64,000 nucleotides of DNA from Hemibagrus wyckioides. Lineage: Eukaryota > Chordata > Actinopteri > Siluriformes > Bagridae. The position numbers were made by a program, and so were the translations under genes. Positions 1 through 11,375 of this stretch are shown one piece after another (position 1 is the first letter of the stretch; each line of letters opens with the position of its first letter). The stretch spans positions 21,944,646 through 22,008,645 of the forward strand of contig NC_080712.1 of the NCBI RefSeq assembly GCF_019097595.1, given 5' to 3'. The notes under the pieces were generated by a model. That model made no database searches, had not been told where the DNA came from, and saw only the letters and a list, made by a program, of their open reading frames with translations.

Positions 1-289
1 CTTACGGAAGTGTGTGTCATGTGATATATACACAAGGCGACGCAGAAAGCGTCAATAAAGGCCCAAATAAAGGTAACGATAGTTTTTATTGACTTATATT
101 CTTTATGTATTATTTGCATGAATGCATTTTAATTTGGTCGGGTAACAACGTACGTAATGTAAATCTATAAGCGCTGCAAAGACAGCTAACTGAGGTGTTG
201 TGATATACTTGACCAGTGGTCAGTGTCTGTATATCGAAGTTAATAAGCGTTTTGTTACAGGGAGAGACACACACACGCTAGTATTGACC

Positions 290-2391
290 ATGGCAGATGT
301 AAGTGTTATAGGCTTTTTACATTAAGTAGTGCTCTGATCTCTGTATATTATGTGATATTGTGTGATATTATGTTTTCAGGATTTGAAGAGGTACTTGTAC
401 AAACAGCTGCCAACGTAAGTTGTGTTGTGTTTTTATTTATTGTTATTTACTTGTGTTATTTATTGTGTTAGACTTTCTTATTGGCAACTCTTGCAAATAT
501 AGTATTATATAAATATCAGTTTTTAAACTATTAAGGGGTTATACTCTTACTATACAACTTCTACTACTGCTACTACTACTACTACTACTACTAATAATAA
601 TAATAATAATAATAATACATGTCCTGTTTTCTTTTATCAGGGTTGAAGGCCTCCATGCAATAGTAGTAACAGACAGGGATGGAGTTCCTGTAATCAAAGG
701 TAATTAAACACCACTTAGTCATACACTATATTGTCAAATATTTGTAGACATCTGACCATCACACACATATATATATATAACATTATGATCACCTACCTAA
801 TATTGTGTTGGTCCCCCTTTTGCGGCCAAAAAAGCCCTGACCTATCATGTACTGTGACACCTTTATATCAGGACCAGCATTATCTTCAGCAGTTTAGCAA
901 CATTAGCGCGTCTGGCCAGCCTTCACTCCCCACGTGCATCAGTGAGCCTTGGCCGCAAATGACCCTATCTCCGGTTCACCACTGTTCCTTCCTTGGACCA
1001 CTTTTGATAGATACTGACCACTGCAGACCGGGAACACCCCACAAGAGCTGCAGTTTTGGAGATGCTCTGATCCAGTCATCACAATCTGGCCCTTGTCAAA
1101 CTCACTCAAATCCTTACACTTGTCCATTTTTCCTGCTTCTAACACATCGACTTTGAGGACAAAATGTTCACTTGCTGCCTAATATATCCCACCCACTAAC
1201 AGGTGCCATGATGAGGAGATAATCAGTCTTACTCACATCACTGGTCACTGCTCATAATATTATTGCCTGATCGGTGTATATATCGAGTCCAGCCTTTGCT
1301 GTTAATAACCTCCACTCTTCTGGGAAGGGTTTCCACTAGATGTTGAAGTGTGTCTGTGGGGTTTTGCGCTCATTCAGCTACAAGAACTTTAGTGAGCTCA
1401 GGCACTGATTTCAGATGAGGTCTGGGGTTTCAGTCAGTGTTCCAGTTCATCCCATAGGGGTTCAGTAGGGTTGAAGTCACAGCTCTTTGCTTGACACTCA
1501 AGTACACATCTGCTCCAACTACAGCCCACAAAGTTTTAATGGAGCTTGATTTGTGCACAGGGGCATTGTCGTACTGAAACACTGGTTCCAGTGGAAATTG
1601 CAATGCTACAGCATACAGAGACATCTTATACAGTAATGCGTTTCCATCTTTTTTCGTGAAGGCCCACATATGACTGTGATGGCCAGGTGTCCACAAACAT
1701 TTAGCCATATGTTGTATTTGTGTTTGTTACAGTATCATAAATGTTGCTTGATTTAGTTCCCATTTATGCTTAATGGGTCACCGATGTGGTTGTGTTCTAC
1801 AGTTGCCAATGACAATGCTCCAGAGTATGCTCTACGACCAGGCTTTCTCTCAACATTTGCACTGGCCACAGATCAAGGCAGTAAGCTGGGCCTGTCCAAA
1901 AATAAGAGCATCATTTGCTACTACAACACATATCAGGTATTGTGCCTCACAGCCTTCATTTAGTTAAAATCCTCTGTATGACCTGCTAAATGTTGTCTCT
2001 GGGGTTTTTTGTTTCAGATTGTGCAATTTAACCGATTACCCTTAGTGATCAGCTTCATCGCAAGCAGCAGTGCCAACACAGGTAAGAGTGCCAAGGAAGT
2101 GAGTGAATGACAGCTAATGAGTTGACAGATAAATATTTTATTTGGAAATACTTTACAACTTTAGCTTAAACACTGCCCGGTGACTCAAAACACAAGGTAT
2201 TAATACAAAGGTTGTTTTTAAACCATTTCTTAACTCCATAGTTGAATAATCCATTTTCAATGCACACTGATATATGCGTCACATGGCTAGAGAATCAGTT
2301 TCTAATGTTATTTTTAGGTTTAATCATCAGTTTGGAGAAGGAGCTTGTTCCACTGATTGAGGAACTAAGACAGGTGGTTGAGGTTGCCTAG
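290..2391 (+). CDS. lamtor3: LAMTOR3 (MP1), Ragulator complex subunit, 6 exons
   Basis: Coding exons are 290-298, 380-414, 641-699, 1803-1936, 2018-2081 and 2318-2391, all with GT-AG introns; they total 375 nt, giving 124 residues plus stop, the usual LAMTOR3 length. The product starts [14 protein letters not shown], carries the family stretches [18 protein letters not shown] and [15 protein letters not shown], and ends in [16 protein letters not shown]3 is a roadblock/LC7-fold protein that pairs with LAMTOR2 in the Ragulator, which anchors Rag GTPases and mTORC1 on late endosomes/lysosomes and scaffolds MEK1-ERK. The start ATG has a purine at -3 and G at +4. Exon 1 codes for only three residues. 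Intron 3 is enlarged by nested Tc1-like elements. A downstream neighbour is dapp1, as in other vertebrates. Identification is by recognised sequence; function is family knowledge. Confidence 0.97.
722..1725. mobile_element. Tc1-like non-autonomous element with a second Tc1-like element inside it
   Basis: The outer copy starts at about 722 with an end reading CACTATATTGTCAAATAT and closes near 1725 with the matching inverted end (GTGTCCACAAACATTTAG). Its interior resembles the reverse complement of a decayed Tc1 transposase. A second element of another family, about 777-1285, begins AACATTATGATCACCTACC, has matching inverted ends and interrupts the outer one. On the minus strand 939-1145 has a transposase N-terminal remnant ([13 protein letters not shown]). 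All of it lies in lamtor3 intron 3. Confidence 0.75.
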
Positions 2392-2576
2392 AAGACAGAC
2401 AGTTACATAACTACTGCAACATGTACCTGGATATGATCAAGACACACATATACATATGCACCTTGGACATTGATGTTGGCTGTGAACCTGGATTTCATGT
2501 CAATTGCTCTTGATGCTGTATGTTTCCCTTTTGAATGTAACACTGTCTGGTTGGATTTTTGATTTTTCTTCTAATT

Positions 2577-2582
2577 AATAAA
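2577..2582 (+). terminator. Polyadenylation signal of lamtor3
   Basis: A canonical AATAAA lies 186 bases after the lamtor3 stop, followed by a T- and GT-rich stretch (from about 2583) that fits the downstream cleavage element. Confidence 0.7.
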
Positions 2583-2811
2583 TTTGTTTATGACTTTGGT
2601 GTACAAAACCCATTTATTTCTTTATTCATTTATCTCAAATTGTCAGAAAACAGCATTGAGGTGAAATGTAAACATGGCAATCTTTTTTTTGTATGTAAAC
2701 AACAATCTTTGTTCGTTCCTTCATGTTTTACATAATTTTGCTGTCATGCAAAATTATGCCAACTGACACACTCGATGGTGGATAACACTATAATATTAAT
2801 AAGGAGCAGAA

Positions 2812-2995
2812 GTGGAAGTGCTAGATCAGTGGTCAAAGCTTTGGACTAGTGAGTTTAAATGCCAGGACCAAGCTGCTACTGCTAAGACTTTGAGCAAAGC
2901 CCTTAACCCTCAGATGGTCAGTGGTATAAATGAGATAAATGTAAGTGGCTGTGGATATGGACGTCTGCAAAATGCCATAAATGTAGCAGGCTCAC
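2812..2995 (+). repeat. tRNA-derived fish SINE, diverged copy
   Basis: The copy follows the same layout as the one at 44844-45030: a tRNA-like head (CAGTGGTCAAAGCTTTGGAC), a stretch CCCTTAACCCTCAG, then a tail with GTAAGTGGCTGTGGATA and TCTGCAAAATGCC. It lies downstream of lamtor3. Confidence 0.65.
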
Positions 2996-4670
2996 AATTT
3001 GTAGAAGGCTCTTATTGCACAATTTACATGTTAACTGTTGCCTCATGAATAAAGTAGATGTTAATCTTTTTCACACACTCTTCTCTAGAATATTCTATAA
3101 AGAGACCATGTAAAACCATGTCCTTGTGTCAAAGCAACTAAACAAATTTAGCAACAAATATAGGGAAGAACAGGGTTTGGTGCATCTGGTCCGGTAAAAT
3201 GGCCTCATGTTCCTTCACAAAGCAATTATGTGACTTAACTAATGACTCATATCATGACTTATAGCTGCCCTTGTCATTATAGGTCCACCACCATGTTTAA
3301 CATTTCAGCAGATATTATGGGTTAATGACATCATCTTGGTTTGTTCAAATGCAAGTAAAGAATACAAGTTGAAAGTCACTGTTGGCTGAAATCCCAGCTG
3401 TAGTTTTATGGTGTTAAATATCTGTCTATATGTCTGATGTTCAGTGTTGATGCAGCGTACACTCCCCTCTGAAAGCATTGGAACTGCAAGGCCAATTCTT
3501 TTGTTTTTGCAAGACACTGAAGACATTTGGCTTGAGATCAAATGCTGAATATGAAGTCTTGATGTAAATAACATTTAATATTTGGTTGTATATATCTTAC
3601 ATCTGTGATGCTTTTCCAGGTTTGTATGGCTTCTTTCAATTGTTGTTCTGTTGGGTTTCACCCTTCAGTCTCCTTTTCAGGAGGTGAAATTAAGTTAAGC
3701 TTAAGTTAGGTTAAGGTATGGTGACTGATATGGCAATGTCTAAAACCTTCCACTTTTTCCACTTTTGTTGTCTTGGACGCTTTCCTTCACTTAAGTAGAC
3801 TTCTTGTTGTGGGTTTCTTTTCTTCACAGCTCTCACAATGTTTGTCAGTGCTTGCTTTTCTCCTATAGACAGCTTGATGTTGGTTTATCCTATTAAACCA
3901 CAAATGGAGTATTCACAGGCAAACCCCAGGGTTCAAACCAAGAGTAGACATTCAGAGCTATTAATTGTTTAAAAACTCAATCTAACAGGGCACCTCTGAG
4001 CAATAAGAAACAAAAGGTTCTATGTGCTAAGCTATTTAACAAATTTAGATGTGCATGCCAGGAAATAAAAGCTAACATTTTTACATTTAAAAAAGCCAAA
4101 TGTATAGAAAAACAAAAGAATTAGTCTTGTCATTCCAATACTTTTGAAGGGGACCAAAATAAAAACCAAAACTTGTAGTTGAAACACTGATCATTTTTTA
4201 AGACCTGCTACCAACCATTTACTGAGGTAGAAGCCAACAGTGTAGGCGCCTTAACATTTCTTACTTAGTACCAAGTTAAATTCCTGAGTTTTAGTATTTT
4301 TTCAATACCTTGCAATGCACTGATGCATCTGTACACTTCTTGGTTCCACAGAGGAAAGCTTAATTAATGACTTCAGTTTGTAAATGCCATTAGACTAAAT
4401 TCTCTTCTTTCATCTGATCGCTGTAATGCAGCATCTCCATATGTAGTGTGTGTAACAGAAGGTCAGGACTTACAAAGTCACATCTGAGACAGACACATTC
4501 TTCACACAACTCAATGATGCCTTCACAACAGGTTGCAGTGGCCTCAGGAGCAAATACAAACCTATAGCAGCTACCGAACTCTGACTAAGTTCCTCCTATT
4601 AGATCATTTCTAACAGCTCTCAGCACACACTCCCAGTAGTTCCTTTTTTTCTAATCTTTTCCACATTCTG
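2996..4670. other. Intergenic spacer between lamtor3 and dapp1, with a decayed Tc1-like remnant
   Basis: No exon is recognisable. From about 3270 to 4190 the text resembles the reverse-strand non-coding remains of a Tc1-like element (CATCTGTGATGCTTTTCCAG, then CAGTCTCCTTTTCAGGAGG, ending CAATACTTTTGAAGGGGACC). The remainder is AT-rich unique sequence and would include the dapp1 3' untranslated region (minus strand). Confidence 0.45.
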
Positions 4671-4674
4671 GCCA

Positions 4675-7600
4675 TCATCTTCCTTTTCTTATCTGTGACT
4701 GTAAAAGAGGTGGGTATAATGATTGTTCGGCAATGCAGGAAAGACATTAAAAAGCTGTTACAAGTAGATATTTCTTTTTTTTTTTTTTACAATTGTCTTA
4801 ACAAAAACTGAACATTTTCTATTCTTAAACAATCACTGTAACTAAAACACATCCTACACCAGTTTAAATGAATGCCTAATATATAATTATTGGTGTTTTC
4901 TGGTCACTTACCAATTTCCAGCGTAGTATCTTTATCCACTCATCAGCCTCCACACCTGATTTTGCGCACAAATAAAACGTCCTCTCAGGGAACACTAGGC
5001 TAGAATAGAGAATAGTGGAAATAATGACTAAGAGATGTATAAAAAAAGATTTTTTGAGACATTATTTATGGAAAGTTCTGTTTTGTTATGGAAAGTATTA
5101 TGTACTGTGTATTTTTTTTAGTAAATGTGGGTGGTAAGAAGAGAACGAGTGGTAGCTAAATGCTGCCCTCTTTGCCTATATGGATGTGCGTCTAGTTGCA
5201 CTTCCCCATTTTTGAGTTTAACAGACAGGAAATAAACAGCAAACATATACTGAAATACGTCAAACAGCATGAATATAAAATGTTCCTACCAGAAGCAGTT
5301 AACCCTGTCCTGGCTGTAATCGAACTGAACGGCCGAGCATGCCCTCAGATCCAGGGTCCGAATAGGTTCCGGAAACTGCCGGAAACAAACAAATAAATAA
5401 ATCACAGAAATAATTACATACTTCAACAAACTTTTGTCTAAGCGTATGATGTTTTTTTAGACTTACCATTCTGTCTTTGAAGTACTTCAGCTCATTTCTG
5501 TTCAGTGTGAACCATCGTTGTTTCCAGTTCTTAAAAAAAAAAAAAAAAAAAAAAAAAACCTCATAAGTACTCAAAGGATCTAAGAAAATTTGGGATCTTA
5601 GTATTAATTATTTACCACAGATTTATTTGAAAATACACTCACCAGCCACTTTATTATTAGAATCATTATTATTTATGCAATAATTCAATGTGACAGCAGC
5701 TCAGGAGATAAAATCATGCACTTAAAGGTCAAACTTTAGTTATTATTTGCATCAATATTAGGGAAGAAATTTATTTCTGTGACTTCCTGTGGCATCATTG
5801 CTGATGTCAGATGGACTGGTTCGACCTGCCAGAAAGGTTCCAGTGAAATTTTAAAACTGTAGTCATCATGAAAGCATCTCAAAATACATTGCACCTTGAG
5901 GGAGGTAGGCTGCTAAAGTAAAAGTCTACATCAGGTTACACTCCTGTTAGAGAAGGACATGAATCTGAGATCATGTTGTGCACAAGCTCACCAAAGTTGG
6001 ACAGATGAAAAACATGCAGATGGTAGGGTCAGAATTTTAGAGACATCATGAATCCATGGAACCAATCTGCTTTTTGTCAATAGGCTGTTTTTTTATGGCT
6101 ATCAAGTCTGCAGCACTCACGAGATGCTATCACGTCAACATAGACCACAATATTTAAGCAATTTTCCCAACACCCTGCACTAAGGATGGCTGTTCTGAGA
6201 CCAAAGGTGAGGTCCTACCCTGTATGAATATGTTGATCAGTTTGATAATATAGTGACTGGGGAGTGTAATTATTGTTGCTGCTCATTAAAAAAAAAAAAC
6301 AAGTACAAGATGGTTAAAAATGTACACTGACTCATACCTTTATGATGCCTCCTTGTTTCACCAGATAGCCTTCTTTTGTGCCGAGCTGCAATAAAAAAAG
6401 CACTGAATCTTGAATCATTTTCAGGTTAGTTTTGATATTTACCTAATTAGCAGCATCATAAAAAAGTTCTATTACTTAAGAAACTCAACTGAACATTCTG
6501 AAAATTAATCTTTAAAATGATTGTGTGGTCTTCGGAGATATCCAAGATATATTTTGTAATGACATCTGAGTTAAACATCTTTTATCTACATCTTGGTCAA
6601 TTTTCACTTATTGATTAACTATTTCTTATGTTACCAACAATTCTGTCTGATAACCTATCGATAGGTCCCACTGTACCATTGGGATTTACCCTTTCATCTC
6701 TACTTAACAAGTGATGCAGCAACACTTTATTCATTTAACATGTTCAGCCAGATGAATTCCTTATCCATAGTCTCTAAGTTTTAATGTGTAGACTATTATA
6801 CTTTCACTATTATGAGAAAAAAAATGTGTCCTATAATTACATTTCAACTTGTCCAACTTCTGCTCTCTCCACTACTTCTACTTTAGATTTCTCATCAATG
6901 GTTGGTGAGAAAAGAAGCCCTGTAACCTCTTATCATATGGCACTGTAACTGATTTAGCAATCTCTCGCCATAATGGCTGAGAAGCATACAACCACCAACG
7001 TCTTACAAGAATAATGACAATACAGCACCAGCCAACACTTCAGCACCAAAATAGCTAAGAACACCACAAAGATTTCAACATAAAAACCGAATGCATTTGA
7101 GGGTGGAGGTTTCCTTATAATCCAACAGTCATTTTTTTTAAAGAACAAAACTGACCTTTGGAGTACTGTATATGAATGCTCATCATAAAAACATGATAAA
7201 TCAGCCAAACAGTATGAATGCATTAATGCGCTGCTACCGTACCGATGGAGCACTGGGGACCAAGTCACTTTCACTGCGTCCTGACTGTATAGCTGTGTGC
7301 ACACACACAGACTCGTAAATGGATGGCTCCTCCACCTGACGGGGGTATGGGTACCGCAGGACAATCAGGTTCCCTGTATAACAATAATAACAGTGAGGAA
7401 ATGGAGGTTAGAGAATCAGACAAAACTAAAAGGATTTATTTGTGTGTCTTTGTGTGTGTCAAACCTGTCTCACTGCCCAGCAGTGGCTGATTGGCCAGGT
7501 GACTGGTGAAGTCTTGAAGTGATGGAAACTCATTGAATCCAAAAGAATACCTCCCATTCTGCCGCTGCACGTGGAAGTGCTTTACGGAGTCCTTTGCCCT

Positions 7601-8687
7601 GGTTGAATTAAACCATGACATTTATTCTAACAAGGGCTACTTAAAGTTACAAACTTAAAAGTTGATGGCCTCGGCTTCACGCCTGGACTAAATACTAATA
7701 GTTTTTGAAATGTAATGTCAAGCAAAGAGCATAGTCCACATGTACACTAAAACTCTGCCAGTAAATAATTAGCACAATTTAAATCACTTGGATGCATGAG
7801 CAAGGATTTGAATAAGTTTTCATATAAGCTTATTTCCATTAACCTTAAGTGATAATAGTAATCATGCTAATAATAAGATTACAATTCTTAAAAGGGGGAA
7901 CTGAAACAGTTAACAGGAAACAGAAAAAAAGTATTAGGCAAAAACCAAACTTAGAGGAATGCAATGCACAGAAATGCTCTTTTGTTCTGTGGTTTCATTT
8001 ACATTTCAAAATCTCAACATCTCGATTAACACAAACAGTAAACATGAGCCTGGCAAAGAAAAGCTAATAGGCTCCATTCCCCATCAACAGGTTCACCAAG
8101 TCATTGGCAGTGCGCTCCAACAGACTTCCAAAGACTTCTAGTACAAATACCAGCATGAAATGTAAACAAACAGGTAACATGGGTAAATAAATCCACATGT
8201 GCAGATCTCAGGTTTGATTCAAACATTAGACACAGGAGAAGAGATAGAGAAGCAGCTAACCTGACAGAGAGGGCAAAACATTCAGGTCCCTTGTTGCTGT
8301 TTCTGAGCAGAAAACTCCCATCTATCCCATTTGACAAGAGAAGGGCTTCAGCTGCATGACGAGACAAATCATAATGGTACCAACTAGAAGTGAAAGAGAG
8401 AGAGAGAGAGATGAGCCAGATAAGCCACAAATTGCTGGTCTTATCCTCTCAAAATTCAGAGTGTTTTTTTTGCTTTCGCTAATGACAAATGATGGTCATT
8501 TGTTGAAGAGATAACAACCTCAAACAATATGTGTTAAAAATGTTTAAAAATATATAGTAGAATCATATCTATTGTTAAAAATCAGCATATTATCTTACTT
8601 TCAATGCTATTTTCATTCACATTACCCCCAAATATCCTTGCCTCAATACACACAATGTATTGAATTCTGAGATGTTTTCACACACAG

Positions 8688-8720
<33 letters not shown>

Positions 8721-9753
8721 AATGTGTGTGTTGTCTATTCCAACCTCACTACCCCAATGTTCCTGGGATAGACTGCAGATCCACAGTCTATCCCAGGAAC
8801 ATTGGGGTAGTGAGGTTGGAATAGACAACACACACACACACATTTATAGACTTAAGAGTAGCCAAAGAGGAGGTGTGGGTTAAGTGAAGAACCTGAAACA
8901 TGGGAGGAAACAAAGAACCCAGAGGAACTGACACAAACTGTACAGGAAAACCCAATCTCGGGTTTGAACTGGGGCACCGGAGCTGTGAGGAGACATGTGC
9001 CACCATGCTGCCAGATGGTTAACACAACCACATTAAACAAAACCTAATTAAAGGTAAAGGCACCAAAACACGCACCAAAACACACACCAAAACATATCAG
9101 TCGAGACTTCCTTGTTATCCAGAGGCATATCAACTGATATGGAAAGGGAAATGGGAGGGAAATACCTGTGCTACGAGATCTGGACCAAAAACATTAAAAT
9201 AAAACCAGTGACAATGTAGTTTAACAGATGGTGGCAACTCAAATCCTTTAAAAACAACTTTTATTTGTAAGAACTTAAATACACATGATATCAGCTCAGG
9301 CGCCAGTACATGTTTACAGCTCTGTGTTCTTCAGAGCGTGTCTGAAATGAGAGACTCGTTTCCTCATACTGCAGATCTTCATCATTGGTATTTTCCAGCA
9401 TGAAACCTACAAGCCTGACATGTAAATAACCTAGATTAACCAACCATAACTTGCCTTTTGTACACAGTAGGTCAAATGGGTCCAACATTCATTAACTAGA
9501 GGAACTCTAACTGCGTTTAGTGTTGATGATCTTGATTTTGTTCAGTTGAAAGCAATACAGTAATATATAGTGGAAGTGTCTAAAAGGTGAAAAGATTTAA
9601 AGCTTCAATCACATCCCACAGATGTCTCTGTAAAACAGCCTGCCGCTGAAAATGCTGAACTGGTTATTTATTCATAAAATTCACGACTCACCTAACCGAC
9701 TCCAACTCATCCATATCCTCTGATCCGCTGAATGTGGAGCTGCAGACACTCAT
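4675..9753 (-). CDS. dapp1: DAPP1 (Bam32/PHISH), SH2-PH adaptor, 9 exons
   Basis: Coding exons on the minus strand: 9753-9692, 8383-8261, 7598-7465, 7373-7243, 6385-6338, 5529-5467, 5375-5290, 4999-4912, 4698-4675; all phases agree and give 252 residues. An SH2 domain spans about residues 22-113, with the phosphotyrosine-binding arginine (R48) in GSFLLRNS. The tyrosine in EEPSIYESV (Y126) matches the Src-family phosphorylation site of DAPP1. A PH domain runs from about 151 to 245 (LGTKEGYLVKQGG, NWKQRWFTLNRNELKYFKD, VEADEWIKILRWKL). DAPP1 is recruited by PI(3,4,5)P3 or PI(3,4)P2 and acts downstream of PI3K, notably in B-cell receptor signalling. Odd point: the C-terminal tail is very short (SQIRKGR then stop), lacking the longer tail of mammalian DAPP1. 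Introns contain SINE-like and Tc1-like debris and a long palindrome. Confidence 0.95.
5532..5558. repeat. Poly(A)/poly(T) run at a dapp1 splice acceptor
   Basis: About 27 consecutive A on the plus strand, i.e. T on the coding strand, end directly at the AG of the dapp1 exon starting at 5529. The run serves as its polypyrimidine tract. Confidence 0.8.
5630..6300. mobile_element. Decayed Tc1-like element in a dapp1 intron
   Basis: It begins ACACTCACCAGCCACTTTAT, a known type of Tc1 end in fish, and then shows text shared with the copy at 14311-15095 (AAAATCATGCA, CATGCAGATGGTAGGGTCAG, ATCATGAATCCATGGA). No open transposase frame remains. Confidence 0.55.
8395..8412. repeat. (GA)n simple repeat beside the dapp1 SH2 exon
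   Basis: A GA run on plus, CT on the coding strand, lies about 10 bases upstream of the acceptor of the exon starting at 8383 and forms its pyrimidine tract. Confidence 0.7.
8700..8836. repeat. Perfect 53-bp inverted repeat (palindrome) next to (TA)n
   Basis: The arms 8723-8775 and 8784-8836 are exact reverse complements around an 8-base loop (CAGATCCA). The left arm is preceded by a (TA)n run, and both outer ends run into TG/CA repeats. It lies in dapp1 intron 1. See findings. Confidence 0.9.
8880..9020. repeat. Common fish interspersed repeat fragment
   Basis: The text (GGGAGGAAACAAAGAACCCA, CGGGTTTGAACTGGGGCACC, GCTGTGAGGAGACATGTGCC) belongs to a repeat type scattered through fish genomes. 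I cannot place it in a named family with certainty. Confidence 0.45.
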
Positions 9754-9910
9754 TCCGGCTTCAGTGACAGATTTACTGAGAAAATGATTCTTCAGCAGAA
9801 CAGAGGAGAGACTAAAAGCGGCGAAGGGGAAGCTGAACCCGCAGCACTGACGCGCTCCCAGCAATAACCACGCCCACAGGACAACGGTCACGCCCACACC
9901 TTTATCCTCT
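9754..9910 (-). promoter_or_regulatory. Likely dapp1 promoter region, GC-richer than its surroundings
   Basis: Directly upstream of the dapp1 ATG (minus strand) the sequence is locally GC-rich and holds two copies of CACGCCCACA (9869-9878 and 9889-9898 on plus), GC-box/KLF-like motifs. No start site can be read from sequence, so the promoter call is inference. Confidence 0.4.
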
Positions 9911-10047
9911 ATCACACGCTGATTCACGCTATAATAAACTTTAGTTACAGAATTAATTATTATCCACTTATAAAATTCAAACCGTTCCACAGAGAATGAC
10001 AGTGGTCAATAATAAAAATAGATGAATAGAAATCCAAATTGTTAAAT

Positions 10048-10110
<63 letters not shown>
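10048..10110. repeat. (GATA)n microsatellite
   Basis: About fifteen tandem GATA units run between dapp1 and atp10d, followed by TTTATTCATCCCAATAGGAA, a sequence that often flanks GATA arrays in fish. Confidence 0.95.
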
Positions 10111-10111
<1 letters not shown>

Positions 10112-10244
10112 CTTTATTCATCCCAATAGGAAATTTACAACTTCCAGCAGTATCCACAAACATAGGTAATAACTGAAAATGCTAAAGTGGAAAAAAATTA
10201 AATCATTGACTGATGAAGCATAACAAATGCTTATTTATCATTAA

Positions 10245-11375
10245 CTATATGGCTTAAAGTCTGTGGACAGCTGACCGTCACACATTGCTAGAAGCACACG
10301 ATTGTATACACACGTGGACAGAATTGTTGGTACCCTTCCATTAAAGAAAAAAAAAAAAACCCACAATGGTCACTTAAGTTTAAACTGATAAAAGTCATTA
10401 AAAAGTACTGAAAATTGAATAATGAAAATCAGACTTTGCATTCTGGAGCGAAATGTGCTGTCCAGTGTCAGAAAGCTTGGTCTCAGTCGCAGGTTGTGTC
10501 CTCCAACAGGATAATTACCCAAAATACCCAGCTAAAAACACCCAAAACAAAACATTGGACTATTCTGAAGTGGCCTTCTATGAGCCCTGACCTGAATCCT
10601 ATTAAACATTTGTGGAAAGCCAAATCAAAAAAAGCCTTTTCAAAACCTGAGACAGCTGGAGCAGTTTGCTCATGAGGAGTGGACCAAAATACCTGTGGAC
10701 AGGTGCAGAAGTCTCATTGAGAGTTACAGAAATTGCTTGATTGCAGTGCTTGCCTCAAAAAGTTGTGCAACAAAATATTAAGTTAAGGGTACCATCATTT
10801 TTGTCCAGGCCAGTTTCATTATTATTTTTTTTAAATGCTTTTCATGAACCACACTTCAAAAGCAATGTCTGATTTTCATTAGTCAATTTTCAGTACATTT
10901 TATTTATTATTACTTTTGAAGATATTTTCGTGACCATTGTAGGATTTTCTTTCTTTAATGGAAGGGTACCAACAATTTTGTACATGTGTGTAAAATGTCT
11001 CTGAATGCTGTAGCTTTAGTTCTCTTTCACTAGAACCAAGGAGCCCAAACCTGTTTCATCATGATAAGGCCTCTATGTACAAAGTGACCTTCCTGAAGAC
11101 ATGGCTTGTTAAGGTCGGAGTGGAAGAACTTGAGTGACTTTCATAGAGCCCTGACCTTAACCCCACTGAACACCTTTGGGATGAACTGAAACATTGACTT
11201 CATCACAGGTCTCTTTACCTGACCTCAGTGCCTGACCTCACTAGTACTGCTCTTGTCACAGGATGAGTACAAATGCCTTAATGAGCATGCTCCAAAATCT
11301 AGTGGAAATACTTCCCAGAAGAGTGCAGGTTATTATAATAGGAAAAGGGGGAATAAATCTGGAACAGGATGTTTA
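10245..11375. mobile_element. Tc1-like non-autonomous element interrupted by a second Tc1-like element
   Basis: The outer copy (about 10245-11375) starts TATGGCTTAAAGTCTGTGGA and resumes at about 10993 with AATGTCTCTGAATGCTGTAG; it matches the copy at 60735-61260 and has a degraded transposase C-terminus. The inner element (about 10311-10992) is bounded by inverted ends GTTGGTACCCTTCCATTAA and TTAATGGAAGGGTACCAAC. It keeps a transposase remnant on plus near 10540-10675 (MSPDLNPIKHLWKAKSKKAF) and is the same family as the copy at 48715-49575. Neither can be autonomous. Confidence 0.8.

Noticed and set aside
9291..9488. Open frame on minus as an extra dapp1 exon
   Set aside because: Exon 1 (ending 9692) joins the SH2 exon (8383) in frame without it, and the translation has no resemblance to DAPP1.
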